64,000 nt of DNA from Novosphingobium percolationis (lineage in GTDB: Bacteria > Pseudomonadota > Alphaproteobacteria > Sphingomonadales > Sphingomonadaceae), in the NCBI RefSeq assembly GCF_020179425.1, contig NZ_JAILYM010000003.1, positions 496,001 to 560,000 on the forward strand, given 5' to 3'. The notes beneath the pieces are model-generated. The model was given only the letters and a program-made list of their open reading frames with translations, ran no database searches and was not told the origin of the DNA. Shown here in pieces: positions 45,471 through 54,776 of the stretch. How positions within the stretch are numbered: the first letter of the stretch is position 1; each line of letters opens with the position of its first letter. A program made the position numbers and the translations under genes.

Positions 45471-45724
45471 CGGGTTCCATCGATCGCGGCAGGGAAAATG
45501 CGCCGCGGGATTGTTGCAATGCGGCGGGTCTAACTTTCGCCTCGCACGCGCACAACGGGCGGCCGGATTAAATCCCTATGTCAGCAGGAGGGCGGTGCCG
45601 CCGCCGATTGGGACTGTTGCTTGCGCCGATGGGAGTCGCTGGCGCGACGAATCGCGTGGAAATGCAGCGTTTTCGGCGCAATGCTTCTTGTGTCGAGTGA
45701 GCAAGTATGATTCTGTCATAAGCG
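45471..45724. other. 254-bp region between divergent genes
   Basis: No RNA or conserved ORF was recognised. A TATGAT at 45706-45711 near the ftsB-like start could be a -10 element, but a matching -35 was not clear. Confidence 0.4.
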
Positions 45725-46036
45725 ATGAAACGCCGCCGCTCCCAACTTCGGCTTCCCCGCGAAAGCCTGACCCAGACACTGGCGCTGGTCGCCTTACTGG
45801 TGCTGGGTGCGATCGGCATCGCGGGGCCGAGCGGGCTGCTGGCGTGGGGCGAAAACGCCCGGATGCTGGAACAGCGCGAGAAGGAAGTGGCGAGGCTTTC
45901 GGCCGAGCGCGACCGGCTCAAGAACCGCGTTGCCCTGCTCGATCCGCGCCATGCCGATCCCGACCTGGTCGGCGAACTGCTGCGCAGCGATCTGAACGTT
46001 GCCCATCCCGATGAACTGGTGATCCCGCGACAGTAA
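45725..46036 (+). CDS. FtsB/DivIC-like septum formation initiator
   Basis: A 103-residue single-pass membrane protein of the septum-formation-initiator family. A short basic N-terminus (KRRRSQLRLPR) is followed by one transmembrane helix (about residues 17-39) and a coiled coil with heptad Leu/Arg/Glu pattern (ARMLEQREKEVARLSAERDRLKNRVALL, about 45-75). It then ends with HPDELVIPRQ, as in FtsB relatives (pattern EELNM.HPGE). It would join FtsL and FtsQ at the division site. Its position far from dcw genes is normal for alphaproteobacteria. The gene is followed by 143 bases with no feature before the phospholipase D-family gene. Confidence 0.85.
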   Translation: MKRRRSQLRLPRESLTQTLALVALLVLGAIGIAGPSGLLAWGENARMLEQREKEVARLSAERDRLKNRVALLDPRHADPDLVGELLRSDLNVAHPDELVIPRQ

Positions 46037-46179
46037 GGTCGATCCGGGAACGCCCGCCCGCTCGCGCCGTTGGGCGCAAGGCAAAAAGGGGCATGATCGT
46101 GACAGGCAATCGAAGGCAGTACCCCCGGCGAAGGCAGTTCCTCGGGGCTGGCACATCGCTCGCGTGCACCGCATAAGCG

Positions 46180-47685
46180 ATGGCGATGGAGGATGGCGAG
46201 GCCAGGGACGCCGGTAGCGACGATGCGGCGGTTTCGTCGTCGGTCTGGCGTTATGCGCGCGCCGCGCGCGCGCATGTCGTGGTCGATGCCGCCGACTATT
46301 TCCACCTCATGCGCGGGGCCATGCTTGCGGCGCGCCAGCGCATCCTGCTGATTGGCTGGGATTTCGACACCCGCATCCTGATCGGTGACGGGCGGCGGTG
46401 GTGGAACCTGCCGCGCAAGCGCATCGCGCCAGCGCGTCTGGGTGCTTTCGTCGTGTGGCTGGCGAACCGGCGCCGGAGCCTTGAGATCAAGGTGCTGAAG
46501 TGGAACTTCGGCGCGCTGAAGGCGGTGTTCCGCGGTTCGATGATGATCGACCTGCTGCGCTGGTGGAAGCACCCCCGGATCGGCTTCAAGCTCGATTCCG
46601 CGCATCCGCTGGGGTGCAGCCACCACCAGAAGATCGTGGTGATCGACGATCGCTTCGCGGTGTGCGGCGGGATCGACATGGCGGGCGACCGCTGGGACAC
46701 CAGCGAGCATCTGGAAAACGACCCGCGCCGGAGAAGGCCGACGGGCCGACTGCATGGCCCCTGGCACGATTGCACGATGCTGCTCGAAGGCGAGGTGGCG
46801 CGCGAACTGGGGGACTATGGTCGGACGCGCTGGCAGCAGGCAGGCGGCAAGCCCATGGCACCGTGCGCGCCGCAGGAGGAAAGCGCCTGGCCCGAAGCCA
46901 TCTCGGCCGAGTTCCGCGATGTCGAGGTGGGGATCGCACGCACACGCTCGCAATATGGCAATGCCGCCGAAGTGCGCGAGATCGAGGCGTTGTTCGTCGA
47001 GCAGATTGGACGGGCGCGGCGCTTCATATATGCCGAGAACCAGTATTTCGCCTCGCGCACGGTGGCCGAGGCGATGGCGGCGCGGCTGATGCAGCCCGAC
47101 CCGCCCGAGATCGTGCTGATCATGCCCGAAAGTTCGCATGGCTGGTTGGAGCAGGCGGCGATGGACGGCGCGCGCACGCGGCTTTTCCGCGCCGTCAAGG
47201 ACAAGGACCCGGCCGGGCGGTTCAGCATCTGGCATCCTTACAACGCCGCGGGTACTCCGATCTACGTCCATTCCAAGCTGATGATCGTCGATGACGAGAT
47301 CCTGCGCATCGGCTCTGCCAACATGAACAACCGTTCGATGGGGCTCGACAGCGAATGCGACGTGTTCATCGACGCGGCCCGGCCCGGCAATGATCATGCC
47401 GTTGCCCCGATCACGCGCTTGCGCATGCGCCTGCTGGCCGAGCATTGCGGTTTGGCCAGCGAGACGGTAGCGCAACTTGTCGCGCACCATGGCGGCATGG
47501 CAGCGATGATCGATGCCGCGCCGACGACGCGCAAATGCCTGAGGCGGTTTGTGCCGCGCGAACTGGGCGAGGCCGAAAAGGTGCTTGCCGATGCCGAGGT
47601 GCTCGATCCAGAGCGTCCGGAAGAAATGCTGGCGTTCTACCGGCGCGGGGGGCTGTTCAAAGGCCTTCTGCGGAGGCCGCGCTAG
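46180..47685 (+). CDS. Phospholipase D-family protein (cardiolipin synthase-like)
   Basis: A 501-residue member of the HKD superfamily with both catalytic motifs intact: His149/Lys151/Asp156 in SHHQKIVVIDD, and His364/Lys366/Asp371 in VHSKLMIVDD. Both are followed by the Gly/Asn-rich partner regions (GGIDMAG; GSANMNNRS). There are no membrane helices, so it resembles soluble phospholipase D or transphosphatidylase more than classical cardiolipin synthase, which has two N-terminal helices. It would cleave or exchange phosphodiesters in phospholipids. The first Met at 46180 is used, with another at 46186. Confidence 0.88.
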   Translation: MAMEDGEARDAGSDDAAVSSSVWRYARAARAHVVVDAADYFHLMRGAMLAARQRILLIGWDFDTRILIGDGRRWWNLPRKRIAPARLGAFVVWLANRRRSLEIKVLKWNFGALKAVFRGSMMIDLLRWWKHPRIGFKLDSAHPLGCSHHQKIVVIDDRFAVCGGIDMAGDRWDTSEHLENDPRRRRPTGRLHGPWHDCTMLLEGEVARELGDYGRTRWQQAGGKPMAPCAPQEESAWPEAISAEFRDVEVGIARTRSQYGNAAEVREIEALFVEQIGRARRFIYAENQYFASRTVAEAMAARLMQPDPPEIVLIMPESSHGWLEQAAMDGARTRLFRAVKDKDPAGRFSIWHPYNAAGTPIYVHSKLMIVDDEILRIGSANMNNRSMGLDSECDVFIDAARPGNDHAVAPITRLRMRLLAEHCGLASETVAQLVAHHGGMAAMIDAAPTTRKCLRRFVPRELGEAEKVLADAEVLDPERPEEMLAFYRRGGLFKGLLRRPR

Positions 47686-47758
47686 ATAATTGGGTTGGCG
47701 TGATTTTTGGTCGGGAAGAGCTCCGGCCTGGCAAGAATCGCGCTGAACGAAGGGGAGA

Positions 47759-48379
47759 ATGATGGGTCACCACCACCTGCACGACGATGACGACGAGGAT
47801 CTGGCGCGCGGCAAGATTCCGGTCCCGCAGGAAGTGCAGGATGCGATCCGCACGCTGATCCGCTGGTCGGGAGACGATCCCGAACGCGAGGGCCTGATCG
47901 ACACGCCCAAGCGCGTGGCGCGGGCCTGGAAGGAATATTGTGCAGGGTACGGCGAGTCGCCGGAAAAGCACCTTGCGCGCCAGTTCGAGGAAGTGGGCGG
48001 CTACAACGAACTGGTGCTGCTGAAGGACATCCCGTTCCAGTCGCACTGCGAACACCACATGGCGCCGATCATCGGCAAGGCGGCCATCGCCTATCTGCCG
48101 CGGCACAAGGTGGTGGGCATCTCCAAGCTGGCGCGCGTGCTGCATGGCTTTGCCCGGCGCCTGCAGATCCAGGAGCGGCTGACCAGCGAAGTCGCCCAGT
48201 GCATCTGGGACAACCTCAAACCCCATGGCGTGGCCGTGGTGATCGAGGCGCAGCACGGTTGCATGACCGGGCGCGGCGTGCGCACGCCGGGCGTGGGCAT
48301 GGTCACCAGCCGCATGATGGGCACCTTCCTTGAAGACAACCGCAGCCGCAAGGAAGTGCTCAGCCTGATGGGCTATTGA
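47759..48379 (+). CDS. folE: GTP cyclohydrolase I
   Basis: Converts GTP to 7,8-dihydroneopterin triphosphate, the first step of folate synthesis. The 206-residue product has the zinc ligands in SHCEHHMAP (about residue 97) and HGCMTGRGV (about 166), the active-site SKLARVLHGFARRLQIQERLT, and the C-terminal SRMMGTFLEDNRSRKEVL. A histidine/aspartate-rich N-terminus (MMGHHHLHDDDDED) is unusual and may bind metal. The ATG at 47759 has AAGGGGAG a few bases upstream. It is followed by a thioesterase gene 2 bases later. Confidence 0.97.
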   Translation: MMGHHHLHDDDDEDLARGKIPVPQEVQDAIRTLIRWSGDDPEREGLIDTPKRVARAWKEYCAGYGESPEKHLARQFEEVGGYNELVLLKDIPFQSHCEHHMAPIIGKAAIAYLPRHKVVGISKLARVLHGFARRLQIQERLTSEVAQCIWDNLKPHGVAVVIEAQHGCMTGRGVRTPGVGMVTSRMMGTFLEDNRSRKEVLSLMGY

Positions 48380-48381
48380 CC

Positions 48382-48810
48382 ATGGGGGCGATGGTTCCGG
48401 TGATGGCGGTGGAGGCGCTGCAGGACTTCCTGCTGGGCGCGTTCCCGCCCGCCGTGCACAACCGTATCGGCCGCGTCGAGTCGATCGCGCCGGGACGCGT
48501 GCGCATGCGGCTCGATCCCGACGCCGATTGCCTGCGGCCGGGCGATCTCGTCTCCGGCCCCACGCAGATGGGGCTGGTCGATGTCGCCGCCTATGCGGTG
48601 GTGCTCGCGCATATCGGCCCGCAGCCGATGGCGGTGACCAGCAGTCTGACCATGAACTTCCTGCGCGGCGCGCGCATGGCCCCGGTCATGGCCGATGCCG
48701 TTGTGCTCAAGCTGGGGCGGCGGCTGGCGACGATCGACGTGCGGCTGTGGCAGGACGATGCCGATGCGCTGGTGGCGCAGGCCACCGCGATCTATGCCCT
48801 GCCTGCGTGA
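48382..48810 (+). CDS. Hotdog-fold thioesterase, PaaI-like
   Basis: A 142-residue single-hotdog protein of the PaaI/YbdB type, which hydrolyses acyl-CoA thioesters. The pattern GDLVSGPTQMGLVDVAAYAVVLAHIGPQPMAVTSSLTMNFLRGAR includes the MGLVD helix that usually carries the catalytic Asp/Glu and the beta strands lining the pocket. It starts two bases after folE on the same strand and is probably in its operon. Its physiological substrate is unknown, and a metabolic link to folate is not obvious. Confidence 0.82.
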   Translation: MGAMVPVMAVEALQDFLLGAFPPAVHNRIGRVESIAPGRVRMRLDPDADCLRPGDLVSGPTQMGLVDVAAYAVVLAHIGPQPMAVTSSLTMNFLRGARMAPVMADAVVLKLGRRLATIDVRLWQDDADALVAQATAIYALPA

Positions 48811-48917
48811 TCGTCGGCCAAGAAATGTAACATTCCGGATATTTGGGCGACATTCCTGCGATCCAACTTGCGCCGAAGTCCGGGGCGATGGCGGCCCGGA
48901 AAAGCAGGAGCAGGACG

Positions 48918-49388
48918 ATGACGGCAGGCTGGGGCATGGCCCTTGCAGCACTGGCGGCGGGCAGCATGGTGGTTGCACCCGCGACCGCGAAGCCGGTGCT
49001 GACGCATGAGGCAACGATCACCCATGCAGCGGGCGGGCTTCGGACGACGTGGAGCGGCGTGCCCCGCGTGACCGCGCGCCAGGTGGGTTCGCCCGGTGCC
49101 GCCGGTCGGCCGGACAGCCTGCGCTGCCTGTGGCGCGTGGATCTCGACATCGCGCGCCATACTGAGGCCGCGAACGGCACGTCGCTTCACGCCAAGGCCC
49201 GCGCCGAGCGCGCGTTCGAACTTTCGCGACCCGGCTGGTGCGGGCGCGAAGGCGCGGCCTTCGCCGGGCAGTTGGCCGCGCGCGACAAGGCGTTGCTGGC
49301 GCGCTTGCGCGAATACGCGGCAACCGACACGAGTGCTGTGATGGCGCAGGCCGATGCACTGGTGCAGGCTAAGCGCCCAACGGGATGA
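48918..49388 (+). CDS. Hypothetical secreted protein
   Basis: A 156-residue protein with a signal peptide (residues 1-24, ending ATA). The mature part has two cysteines (LRCLWRVDLD and RPGWCGREGAA) likely to form a disulfide, with beta-strand pattern ITHAAGGLRTTWSGVPRVTARQVG first and an alpha-helical C-terminus (GQLAARDKALLARLREYAATDTSAVMAQADALVQ). GCAGGAGCAGGACG upstream fits a ribosome-binding site. It ends 4 bases before the TorF-like gene, so both are probably co-transcribed, which suggests an envelope role. No family was recognised. Confidence 0.75.
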   Translation: MTAGWGMALAALAAGSMVVAPATAKPVLTHEATITHAAGGLRTTWSGVPRVTARQVGSPGAAGRPDSLRCLWRVDLDIARHTEAANGTSLHAKARAERAFELSRPGWCGREGAAFAGQLAARDKALLARLREYAATDTSAVMAQADALVQAKRPTG

Positions 49389-49392
49389 TATC

Positions 49393-50136
49393 ATGAAACA
49401 ACCTTTTGCCCTCGGTTTCGTCACGCTGGCCTGCTGCCTTGCCACGCCGGTCTTCGCGCAGGTCGCGCTCAGCGGCGGCATCGAGGCGGGGAGCGAGGAA
49501 GTGCGCCGCGGGATCGGCTGGAGCGATGGCGAGGTCACTGCCTCGGCCGACGTCAAGGCAGAGCTGTCGGGCTTCGACGCCTCCGCCCGCGTCGCCGCGC
49601 TGCGCGGATCGGACCGGCACGGCGGCGCCGATGCGGTGGCCGACCTTGAACTCGGCAAGAGCTTCGATGCAGCGGGGCTCACGTGGCGCGGCGCGGTCAT
49701 CGGCCATGTCTTTACCGGCGCGGACCGGCGCATGGACTACGCCGAACTGGGGCTTGGCGCGCGCTATGGCATCGGGCCGATCGATCTGGGGGCGGGCGCG
49801 ATCTACGCGCCGAGCCAGTCGGCGATCGGTGGCGACAACCTGTACCTCCACGCCGACGCGCGGGCCGGGCTGCCTGCCTTTCCGGTGAGCCTGTCGGCGG
49901 GGCTGGGGTACACCACGGGTGGCAACACGGGCGCGCGGGCGGCGCGGTTGCGGCCCGATGGCGACTACACCGATTGGCGGGTGGGGCTGGAATACAGCCA
50001 GTTCCCCTTCACGCTGGGCGTCGACTATGTCGGCAACAGCATCGACAAGGCGCGGGCGCGGGCCAATCCTTCGTCCTATGCCGATCCGGCGCATCTGGGC
50101 GACAAGGTGGTCGCACGTGTGAGGTTCGGCTTCTGA
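49393..50136 (+). CDS. TorF-like outer-membrane porin
   Basis: A 247-residue protein with a signal peptide (MKQPFALGFVTLACCLATPVFA, cleaved near residue 22) and alternating-residue beta-strand pattern throughout, ending in the aromatic C-terminus VRFGF expected of outer-membrane beta-barrels. It resembles the TorF/DUF-type putative porins of sphingomonads (GGIEAGSEEVRRGIGWSDGE; LDFELGVDYVGNSIDKARA-like ends). The barrel may hold 10-12 strands; this was not calculated. It follows the small secreted protein gene by 4 bases, in one transcription unit. Confidence 0.82.
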   Translation: MKQPFALGFVTLACCLATPVFAQVALSGGIEAGSEEVRRGIGWSDGEVTASADVKAELSGFDASARVAALRGSDRHGGADAVADLELGKSFDAAGLTWRGAVIGHVFTGADRRMDYAELGLGARYGIGPIDLGAGAIYAPSQSAIGGDNLYLHADARAGLPAFPVSLSAGLGYTTGGNTGARAARLRPDGDYTDWRVGLEYSQFPFTLGVDYVGNSIDKARARANPSSYADPAHLGDKVVARVRFGF

Positions 50137-50153
50137 GGTGTTGAATTTTTGGG

Positions 50154-50184
50154 AAATTGCCGGGGCGACGGATGCCGCCCCGGC
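50154..50184 (-). terminator. Possible terminator after the peroxiredoxin gene
   Basis: GCCGGGGCG and CGCCCCGGC form a 9-bp stem with an 8-base loop. On the minus strand the stem is followed only by AATTTCC, so the T run is weak; termination is likely but not certain. Confidence 0.5.
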
Positions 50185-50193
50185 TGATCCTGC

Positions 50194-50673
50194 TCAGAGC
50201 TGTTCGAGCATGTATTCGGCCGAGGAGACCTTGAAGTCGCCCGGCGCTTCGACGTGGAGCTGTTCGACCACGCCATCGTTCACGACCATGGCGAAGCGCT
50301 GGCCACGGGTGCCAAGGCCAAAGCCCGAACCGTCCATGGTCAGGCCAACCGCCTTGGCGAAATCGGCGTTGCCGTCGGCCAGCATGGTCACGTCGTCCGA
50401 ACCCGAAGCCGCACCCCAGGCCTTCATCACGAAGGGATCGTTGACCGCGGTGCAGGCGATTTCGTCGATACCCTTGGCTTTGAGGTCTGCGGCCTTGTCG
50501 ACGAAGCCCGGCAGGTGCTTGGCCGAGCAGGTGGGGGTGAAGGCGCCCGGGACCGAGAACAGCGCAACGCGCTTGCCGGCGAAATAGTCGGCGCTCTGCA
50601 CCGCTTCGGGGCCGTCCTGCGTGGCCTTGACCAGCTTCACGTCGGGCAGCTTGTCTCCAACCGAAATCGTCAT
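50194..50673 (-). CDS. Peroxiredoxin (Prx5 subfamily)
   Basis: A thiol-dependent peroxidase of 159 residues that reduces hydrogen peroxide and organic hydroperoxides. The peroxidatic cysteine is Cys49 in PGAFTPTCSAKHLPGF, the diagnostic Prx5 motif. A second Cys in DEIACTAVNDP (about residue 76) could be a resolving residue. The protein resembles glutaredoxin-linked Prx5 of proteobacteria. The ATG at 50673 has AAGGA about 11 bases upstream. It diverges from ahcY; the gap holds the palindrome described separately. Confidence 0.92.
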   Translation of the reverse strand: MTISVGDKLPDVKLVKATQDGPEAVQSADYFAGKRVALFSVPGAFTPTCSAKHLPGFVDKAADLKAKGIDEIACTAVNDPFVMKAWGAASGSDDVTMLADGNADFAKAVGLTMDGSGFGLGTRGQRFAMVVNDGVVEQLHVEAPGDFKVSSAEYMLEQL

Positions 50674-50772
50674 CCCCAAATTCCTTTCTCGTGTTTGGTC
50701 GCGCCAGGGCGATCCTGAGCAGGATATAGGCGGGGACCGTGACAGCGCAACTGCGGGGCCGCCGGCAAGGAA

Positions 50773-50794
50773 GATATAAAGGTTTCTTTATATC
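50773..50794. promoter_or_regulatory. Perfect palindrome, candidate operator of ahcY
   Basis: GATATAAAG (50773-50781) and CTTTATATC (50786-50794) are exact inverted copies around GTTT. It is AT-rich inside a GC-rich genome, 92 bases upstream of the ahcY GTG. The form fits a dimeric regulator site, and I recall AT-rich palindromes of this kind for ArsR-family SahR-type regulators of S-adenosylhomocysteine recycling genes. No such regulator is encoded nearby, so this is inference. Confidence 0.55.
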
Positions 50795-50885
50795 GCCATT
50801 GCACGGCGCGCGCCGAACGACTAAGGCGCGATCCATGACGCCCGTACCCTGCGGGCGGGACCAGACGAGCTTCAGGAGACACAGC

Positions 50886-52295
50886 GTGGCCACACTTGCC
50901 GACAAGGACTACGTGATCGCCGATATCGGCCTGGCCGACTTCGGCCGCGCCGAAATCGCCATCGCCGAAACCGAAATGCCGGGCCTGATGGCGCTGCGGC
51001 AGGAATTCGGCGCGGCGCAGCCGCTCAAGGGCGCGCGCATCACCGGCTCGCTGCACATGACGATCCAGACCGCCGTGCTGATCGAAACGCTGGTCGCGCT
51101 GGGCGCCGAAGTGCGCTGGGCCACCTGCAACATCTATTCGACGCAGGACCACGCCGCCGCCGCCATCGCCGCTGCGGGCATTCCGGTGTTTGCGATCAAG
51201 GGCGAGAGCCTGGCCGAATACTGGGATTATGTCGGCTCGATCTTCGACTGGGACGACGGCACCGGCCGCACCGCCAACATGATCCTCGACGATGGCGGCG
51301 ATGCCACCATGTTCGCGCTGTGGGGCGCGCGCGTGGAAGCGGGTGAGGAACTGTTCGAACCCAGCAACGCCGAGGAAATCGAGTTCGTCCGCGCGCTCAA
51401 GGCGTTTCTCAAGCGCAAGCCCGGCTACCTGACGATGTCGGTCGCGCACATCAAGGGCGTGTCGGAAGAGACCACCACGGGCGTTCACCGCCTTTACCAG
51501 ATCGCCAAGGACGGCAAGCTGCCGTTCCCCGCGATCAACGTGAACGATTCGGTCACCAAGTCGAAGTTCGACAACCTGTATGGCTGCAAGGAATCGCTGG
51601 TCGACGCGATCCGTCGCGCCACCGACGTGATGCTGGCCGGCAAGGTCGCTTGCGTGGCGGGCTTCGGCGACGTGGGCAAGGGCAGCGCGGCGTCGCTGCG
51701 CAACGGCGGTGCGCGCGTGATGGTCACCGAAATCGACCCGATCTGCGCGCTGCAGGCGGCGATGGAAGGCTATGAAGTCGTGACGATGGAAGAGGCCGTG
51801 ACCCGCGCCGACATCTTCGTCACCGCCACCGGCAACGAGGACGTGATCACCGCCGAGCACATGAAGGCGATGAAGCCGATGAGCATCGTGTGCAACATCG
51901 GCCACTTCGACAGCGAGATCCAGATTTCGGCGCTCGACAACTACAAGTGGACCGAAGTGAAGCCGGGCACCGACCTCGTCGAGTTCCCCGATGGCAAGCA
52001 GATCATCGTGCTGGCCAAGGGCCGCCTGGTGAACCTGGGCTGCGCCACCGGCCACCCGAGCTTCGTGATGTCGGCCAGCTTCACCAACCAGACGCTCGCG
52101 CAGATCGAGCTGTTCACCAAGAACAGCCAGTACAAGAACGAGGTCTATGTCCTGCCCAAGCACCTCGATGAAAAGGTCGCCGCGCTGCACCTCGAAAAGC
52201 TGGGCGTGAAGCTGACCACGCTGTCGAAGAAGCAGGCGGACTACATCGGCGTGCCCTCGAACGGTCCGTTCAAGCCGGATCATTACCGCTACTGA
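50886..52295 (+). CDS. ahcY: Adenosylhomocysteinase
   Basis: Hydrolyses S-adenosylhomocysteine to adenosine and homocysteine, clearing the product of methyltransferases. The 469-residue product has the substrate motifs [15 protein letters not shown], the NAD-binding Rossmann motif AGFGDVGKG, the Lys in [11 protein letters not shown], and the C-terminal KPDHYRY, whose Lys and Tyr contact NAD of the neighbouring subunit. The start codon is GTG at 50886, with CAGGAGACAC just upstream, and gives the normal [13 protein letters not shown] start. A palindrome upstream is probably its operator. A terminator follows. Confidence 0.98.
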   Translation: MATLADKDYVIADIGLADFGRAEIAIAETEMPGLMALRQEFGAAQPLKGARITGSLHMTIQTAVLIETLVALGAEVRWATCNIYSTQDHAAAAIAAAGIPVFAIKGESLAEYWDYVGSIFDWDDGTGRTANMILDDGGDATMFALWGARVEAGEELFEPSNAEEIEFVRALKAFLKRKPGYLTMSVAHIKGVSEETTTGVHRLYQIAKDGKLPFPAINVNDSVTKSKFDNLYGCKESLVDAIRRATDVMLAGKVACVAGFGDVGKGSAASLRNGGARVMVTEIDPICALQAAMEGYEVVTMEEAVTRADIFVTATGNEDVITAEHMKAMKPMSIVCNIGHFDSEIQISALDNYKWTEVKPGTDLVEFPDGKQIIVLAKGRLVNLGCATGHPSFVMSASFTNQTLAQIELFTKNSQYKNEVYVLPKHLDEKVAALHLEKLGVKLTTLSKKQADYIGVPSNGPFKPDHYRY

Positions 52296-52322
52296 CAAGC
52301 GGCAGGCACGCGCAAATCGAAA

Positions 52323-52352
52323 GGGGCCTCGCAGCGATGCGGGGCCTTTTTC
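52323..52352 (+). terminator. Rho-independent terminator after ahcY
   Basis: GGCCTCGC and GCGGGGCC (one G-U pair) form a stem around AGCGAT, followed by TTTTT, 28 bases after the ahcY stop. Confidence 0.85.
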
Positions 52353-52433
52353 GCAAGGTTGACAGCAATATGGCGGCAATTGCGCCAATGTCCCCGATTG
52401 CATTGCGACCGGGTGCGCCCTAGCGATGGTGCG

Positions 52434-54776
52434 ATGCTGCTGAATCATACCGTGCTGGTGGCGATCGGCCTGCTGCTGTCCGCCTGGACCCTGGCGGCGG
52501 CCTGGGCCATCATCGCCGCGCGCGCGCGGCTGCGCCGGGCCGAAGCGGCGCAGCGGCTGGCGCGGCGCCTGTCGCGCATGGTCGAGGAATCGCCCGCGCT
52601 GCCTTTGCTGGTGCGGGCCGATGGCCGGATCGAGGGCCCTTCGCGGCTGGCGGGCTGGCTCGGGCTTGACGCCATGCCCCAATATCTCAGTGAATTGGAC
52701 GCCGAAGATCGCGGACTGGACGAAGTACAGCTGTCCAAGCTGGGCGACGCCGTGCGCCGCGCGCAGAAGACCGGCGCGCCGTTCCGCATCGCTTTGGCCC
52801 CGCGCGGCGGCGGGCGCAGTCTGGGGGCGGCGGGGCATCTGGCCGATCCGCAGATCTCGCCCGGGGGCGCGGCGCTGGTGTGGTTCTTCGACTTTTCCGA
52901 CAGCGAAGTGGAACTGGCGAAGATGCGCGCCGAGGCGCTGCAGGCGCGCGCGGATTTCGCCGGGCTCTCCGGCCTGATCGAAGCGGCGCCGCTGCCGATG
53001 TGGTTCCGCGATGCCGCCATGCGGCTGCGGCTGGTCAACAGTGCCTATGTCAAGGCGGTGGGCGCGCGCAGTGCCGACGAGGCTGTGGCGCAGGGGGTCG
53101 AACTGGTCGAGCCGGTCGAAGGACTGACCGCGGCGCAGGTCGCCCGACAGGTCCATGCCCGGCAACAGGCGGCGACGCGCATCGTTTCGGCCACGATCGG
53201 TGGCCAGCGCCGTTCGCTTCGCGTGTCCGACCTACCGCTCGGTGACGAGGGCGTGGCGGGCTATGCCGTCGATATCGAGGAAATGGAGGAGCTGACCCGC
53301 CAGTTCCGCCGTTTCCGCGATGCCCAGCGCCAGATGCTCGATACGCTGTCGGCCGGGATCGCGCAGTTCGACGACAAGCGGAACCTGGTCTTTGCCAACC
53401 AGCCGTTCCTGCGCATCTTCGCCATGCCGCAGGCCTGGGTGGTCGATACCCCGCCGTTCGACCGCGTGCTCGACCGGATGCGCGATGGTGGCCGCCTGCC
53501 CGAAGTGCGCGACTTTCCCGAATGGCGGCGCGAGAGGCAGGGCTGGTTCCTGTCGAGCGCCCCGCGCGAGGAGCCCTGGCACCTGTCGGACGGCACGCAC
53601 TTGCGCGTGGTGGGCCAGCCGATGCCCGATGGCGGGCTGCTGATGATCTTCGAGGATCGCACCGAACAGCTCCAGCTGTCGGCCACGCGCGATACGCTGC
53701 TGCGCACGCGCACGGCAACGTTCGACAACCTGTTCGAATCGCTCGCGGTGTTCGGGCCGGATGGCAAGTTGCAGTTGTGGAACCGGCGCTTTGCCGCCGA
53801 CTGGGGGCTGGATGAGGATTTCCTCGCCACCCATCCGCGCGTCGACGTGATGCTCCAGCGGCTGGCCGGTCAGCTCAAGCGCCCGGCGCAAGTCGGCGTG
53901 GTGGCCGAAGTGATCCAGTCGGCCACGCTGGAGCGCAAGCAGAAGGGCGGGCGCATCGCGCTGGCGGACGGACGGCATCTGGAATTCGCAGGCGTGCCGT
54001 TGCCCGATGGCAATGGCCTGCTGACCGTGCTCGACATCACCGATTCGCAGAAGGCCGAGGCCGCGCTGCGCGAACGCAACGCCGCGCTGATCGAGGCCGA
54101 CGCGGTCAAGACGCGGTTCATTGCCAACATGAGCTATGAATTCCGCACGCCGCTGACCTCGATCGGCGGCTTTGCCGAACTGCTCGCGGCAGGCGTTGCC
54201 GGAGAGCTGACCCCGCAGGCGCGCGACTATGTCGCGGCGATCCTGACCTCGGTCGAACGGCTGGGCCAGCAGATCGAGAACGTACTGGACCTGTCGCAGA
54301 GCGAGGCGGGCACATTGCCGCTGGCGCAGGAGGAGGTGGCGCTGTTCCCGCTGTTGACCGAGGTGGTGCAGGAGCGTGCCGAACGGATCGAGGCGGCGGG
54401 GCTGTCGCTCGATCTGCGCGGCAGCGATGCGGTGGGCGCGGTGACGGGCGATTCCCGACGCTTGCGACGCGCGTTTGGCGAACTGGTCGACAATGCGATC
54501 GTGGCGACGGCGCCGGGGGGACGGATCCTGGTCGAATGCGGACGACGCAAGGGCAGGATTCAGGTGGTGGTTTCTGACAACGGCGTGGGCATGGAGCCGT
54601 CCACGCTGGCGCGCGCGCTCGAAGGGCTGAAGCTCAGTCCGGACGGTCGCATGGTCGAGCGCCGCACCGGCCTCGGCCTGCCGCTGGTGCGACAACTGAT
54701 CGAGGCCCATGCGGGCGCGCTCGAACTGCTGTCCGAGCCGGGCCAGGGCACCAGCGCGATCGTGACCCTGCCGTGA
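52434..54776 (+). CDS. divL: Tyrosine pseudokinase DivL
   Basis: DivL is a cell-cycle regulator that contacts DivK and controls CckA activity. The 780-residue product has one N-terminal transmembrane helix (about residues 6-28), a series of PAS-like domains (about 45-560), a dimerisation domain and an ATPase domain (NAIVATAPGGRI..., DNGVGMEP, TGLGLPLVRQLI). In the place of the usual phosphoacceptor His, the H-box reads NMSYEFRTPLTS with Tyr568. This Tyr substitution is the defining mark of DivL. The ATG at 52434 begins MLLNHTVLVAIGLLL. It overlaps tsaE by four bases (GTGA), so it is coupled to the repair and wall-recycling run downstream. Confidence 0.93.
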   Translation: MLLNHTVLVAIGLLLSAWTLAAAWAIIAARARLRRAEAAQRLARRLSRMVEESPALPLLVRADGRIEGPSRLAGWLGLDAMPQYLSELDAEDRGLDEVQLSKLGDAVRRAQKTGAPFRIALAPRGGGRSLGAAGHLADPQISPGGAALVWFFDFSDSEVELAKMRAEALQARADFAGLSGLIEAAPLPMWFRDAAMRLRLVNSAYVKAVGARSADEAVAQGVELVEPVEGLTAAQVARQVHARQQAATRIVSATIGGQRRSLRVSDLPLGDEGVAGYAVDIEEMEELTRQFRRFRDAQRQMLDTLSAGIAQFDDKRNLVFANQPFLRIFAMPQAWVVDTPPFDRVLDRMRDGGRLPEVRDFPEWRRERQGWFLSSAPREEPWHLSDGTHLRVVGQPMPDGGLLMIFEDRTEQLQLSATRDTLLRTRTATFDNLFESLAVFGPDGKLQLWNRRFAADWGLDEDFLATHPRVDVMLQRLAGQLKRPAQVGVVAEVIQSATLERKQKGGRIALADGRHLEFAGVPLPDGNGLLTVLDITDSQKAEAALRERNAALIEADAVKTRFIANMSYEFRTPLTSIGGFAELLAAGVAGELTPQARDYVAAILTSVERLGQQIENVLDLSQSEAGTLPLAQEEVALFPLLTEVVQERAERIEAAGLSLDLRGSDAVGAVTGDSRRLRRAFGELVDNAIVATAPGGRILVECGRRKGRIQVVVSDNGVGMEPSTLARALEGLKLSPDGRMVERRTGLGLPLVRQLIEAHAGALELLSEPGQGTSAIVTLP

